Below are positions 63,153-64,000 of a stretch of 64,000 nt of DNA, one piece after another. Each line of letters begins with the position of its first letter. Position 1 is the stretch's first letter. This stretch comes from Streptomyces sp. HNM0574. GTDB taxonomy: Bacteria > Actinomycetota > Actinomycetes > Streptomycetales > Streptomycetaceae. Both the position numbers and the translations under genes were made by a program. The stretch is from positions 186,001 to 250,000 of the forward strand of contig NZ_JAASAH010000004.1 of NCBI RefSeq assembly GCF_012726235.1, in the 5' to 3' direction. The notes beneath the pieces were generated by a model. That model worked only from the letters and a program-made list of their open reading frames with translations. It made no database searches and had not been told where the DNA came from.

Positions 63153-64000
63153 TTCAAGAAGTCCGGCACATCCAGCTCTTCGGCCTGGCTGTCCTGGTAC
63201 GGACGGGCCGGCGGAACCTGCGGGGCCTGCGGCGCGGACGCCGGGGGCGGCGGGACCTCACCGACCGGCGAGGGGTCGGACGCCGGGGCCGGCTCCGTCT
63301 CGCGCGGGGCGAGCGCGCCGAGTCCGCTGAAGGAGGGGCGCTCCTTCTCCGGCTCGGGGGCGGGCAGCGAGGTGGCCGCGGACTGCTCGTCCTTGCCCGC
63401 GCCGTTGCCCTGCGAACCGAGCGCCTTCTCCCGGGTCTTGGACGGCGGCTGACCGCCGTCGAAGCCGGCGGCGATGACGGTGACGCGCACCTCGTCGCCG
63501 AGCGCGTCGTCGATGACCGCGCCGAAGATGATGTTCGCCTCGGGGTGTGCCGCCTCGCTCACCAGCTGCGCGGCCTCGTTGATCTCGAAGAGACCGAGGT
63601 CCGAGCCGCCGGAGATGGACAGCAGTACGCCTCTCGCGCCATCGATGGACGCCTCGAGCAGTGGCGAGGAGATGGCCATCTCGGCCGCCGCCACCGCGCG
63701 GTCGTCCCCGCGCGCCGAGCCGATACCCATGAGCGCCGAACCGGCCTCGGACATCACGGACTTGACGTCCGCGAAGTCGAGGTTGATCAGGCCTGGGGTG
63801 GTGATGAGGTCGGTGATGCCCTGCACGCCGGAGAGCAGCACCTGGTCCGCCGACTTGAAGGCGTCCAGGACGCTGACCTGGCGGTCGGAGATCGACAGCA
63901 GTCGGTCGTTGGGGATGACGATGAGGGTGTCGACCTCTTCGCGCAGCGAGGCGATGCCGTCCTCGGCCTGGTTGGCGCGGCGGCGGCCCTCGAAGGTGAA
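63149..64000 (-). CDS. ftsZ: Cell division GTPase FtsZ, C-terminal part
   Basis: The last about 284 codons of FtsZ, the tubulin homologue that forms the Z-ring; the start lies beyond the right edge. Visible are part of the GTPase domain's H7 region ([16 protein letters not shown]), the second subdomain ([56 protein letters not shown]), a Pro/Ala/Ser-rich linker and the terminal peptide LDVPDFLK that binds SepF and others. It is upstream of pgeF on the same strand. Identification is secure. Confidence 0.97.
   Translation of the reverse strand, partial: FTFEGRRRANQAEDGIASLREEVDTLIVIPNDRLLSISDRQVSVLDAFKSADQVLLSGVQGITDLITTPGLINLDFADVKSVMSEAGSALMGIGSARGDDRAVAAAEMAISSPLLEASIDGARGVLLSISGGSDLGLFEINEAAQLVSEAAHPEANIIFGAVIDDALGDEVRVTVIAAGFDGGQPPSKTREKALGSQGNGAGKDEQSAATSLPAPEPEKERPSFSGLGALAPRETEPAPASDPSPVGEVPPPPASAPQAPQVPPARPYQDSQAEELDVPDFLK

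Overview
The window is a 64-kb piece of a Streptomyces (or very close streptomycete) chromosome. The evidence is very high GC with GC-biased third codon positions, many GTG starts and 4-bp ATGA/GTGA overlaps, and Streptomyces-type gene neighbourhoods: trpE-(membrane genes)-trpC-trpM-trpB-trpA-lgt, a his operon with the dual-function isomerase PriA, and ileS-divIVA-yggT-sepF-yggS-pgeF-ftsZ. Only one in-frame TTA codon was found. No rRNA, tRNA, CRISPR array, IS element or prophage was recognised. This is core-like chromosome with a few accessory insertions.

Layout. 1-1915: N-terminal part of gltB (minus). 2265-3032: VIT1/CCC1-type transporter. 3335-6389: a sugar ABC importer (two permeases, then the binding lipoprotein; no ATPase). 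6449-15274 (minus): the trp region, read as trpE, TIGR02234-type membrane protein, HGxxPAAW-type membrane protein, DUF2752 protein, trpC, trpM, trpB, trpA, then a nested terminator, a DsbA-like membrane-anchored thiol protein and lgt. 15399-29522 (minus): his genes hisD-hisC-hisB-small membrane protein-hisH-priA-ridA-hisF, with hisI set apart. Between hisF and hisI lies an accessory block: a three-gene nitrile hydratase with a split beta subunit, sdhCAB (a second complex II type) with a divergent LysR regulator, a GNAT, a TIGR03085-type protein and a secreted/membrane protein.

29771-37482: a membrane protein with the TTA codon, a Lon-substrate-domain protein, a YbaK deacylase, a DUF2567 membrane protein, an ABC-2 exporter pair, a NYN-domain protein and a tiny basic protein. 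37662-41204: dnaE (minus). 41473-48060 (plus): DUF2252 protein, membrane protein, second DsbA-like protein, phoD with a candidate PHO box, and a Ser/Thr kinase 5 bp behind phoD. 48101-55465: dienelactone-hydrolase-like protein, MscS channel, CPA1 antiporter, rluD, a secreted M6-type protease, lspA, and a DksA-type zinc-finger protein with a histone-H1-like tail. 55624-64000: ileS behind a T-box leader, then on the minus strand divIVA, yggT, sepF, yggS, pgeF and the 3' part of ftsZ, the division and polar-growth cluster.

How it works together. The trp and his parts share PriA: no separate trpF is visible, and PriA in streptomycetes does both the HisA and TrpF steps. trpD is not in the window. 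Lgt and LspA, the first two lipoprotein-processing enzymes, are both present. Control elements that can be read directly are a T-box before ileS, a LysR-type box between lysR and sdhC, an 11-bp-periodic PHO-box candidate before phoD, a 25-bp palindrome between hisD and the TTA-containing gene, and several promoter-start spacings that predict leaderless mRNAs. The most unusual unit is the three-gene nitrile hydratase. Its architecture matches what is known for toyocamycin nitrile hydratase and thiocyanate hydrolase, but it sits without any recognisable pathway partner.
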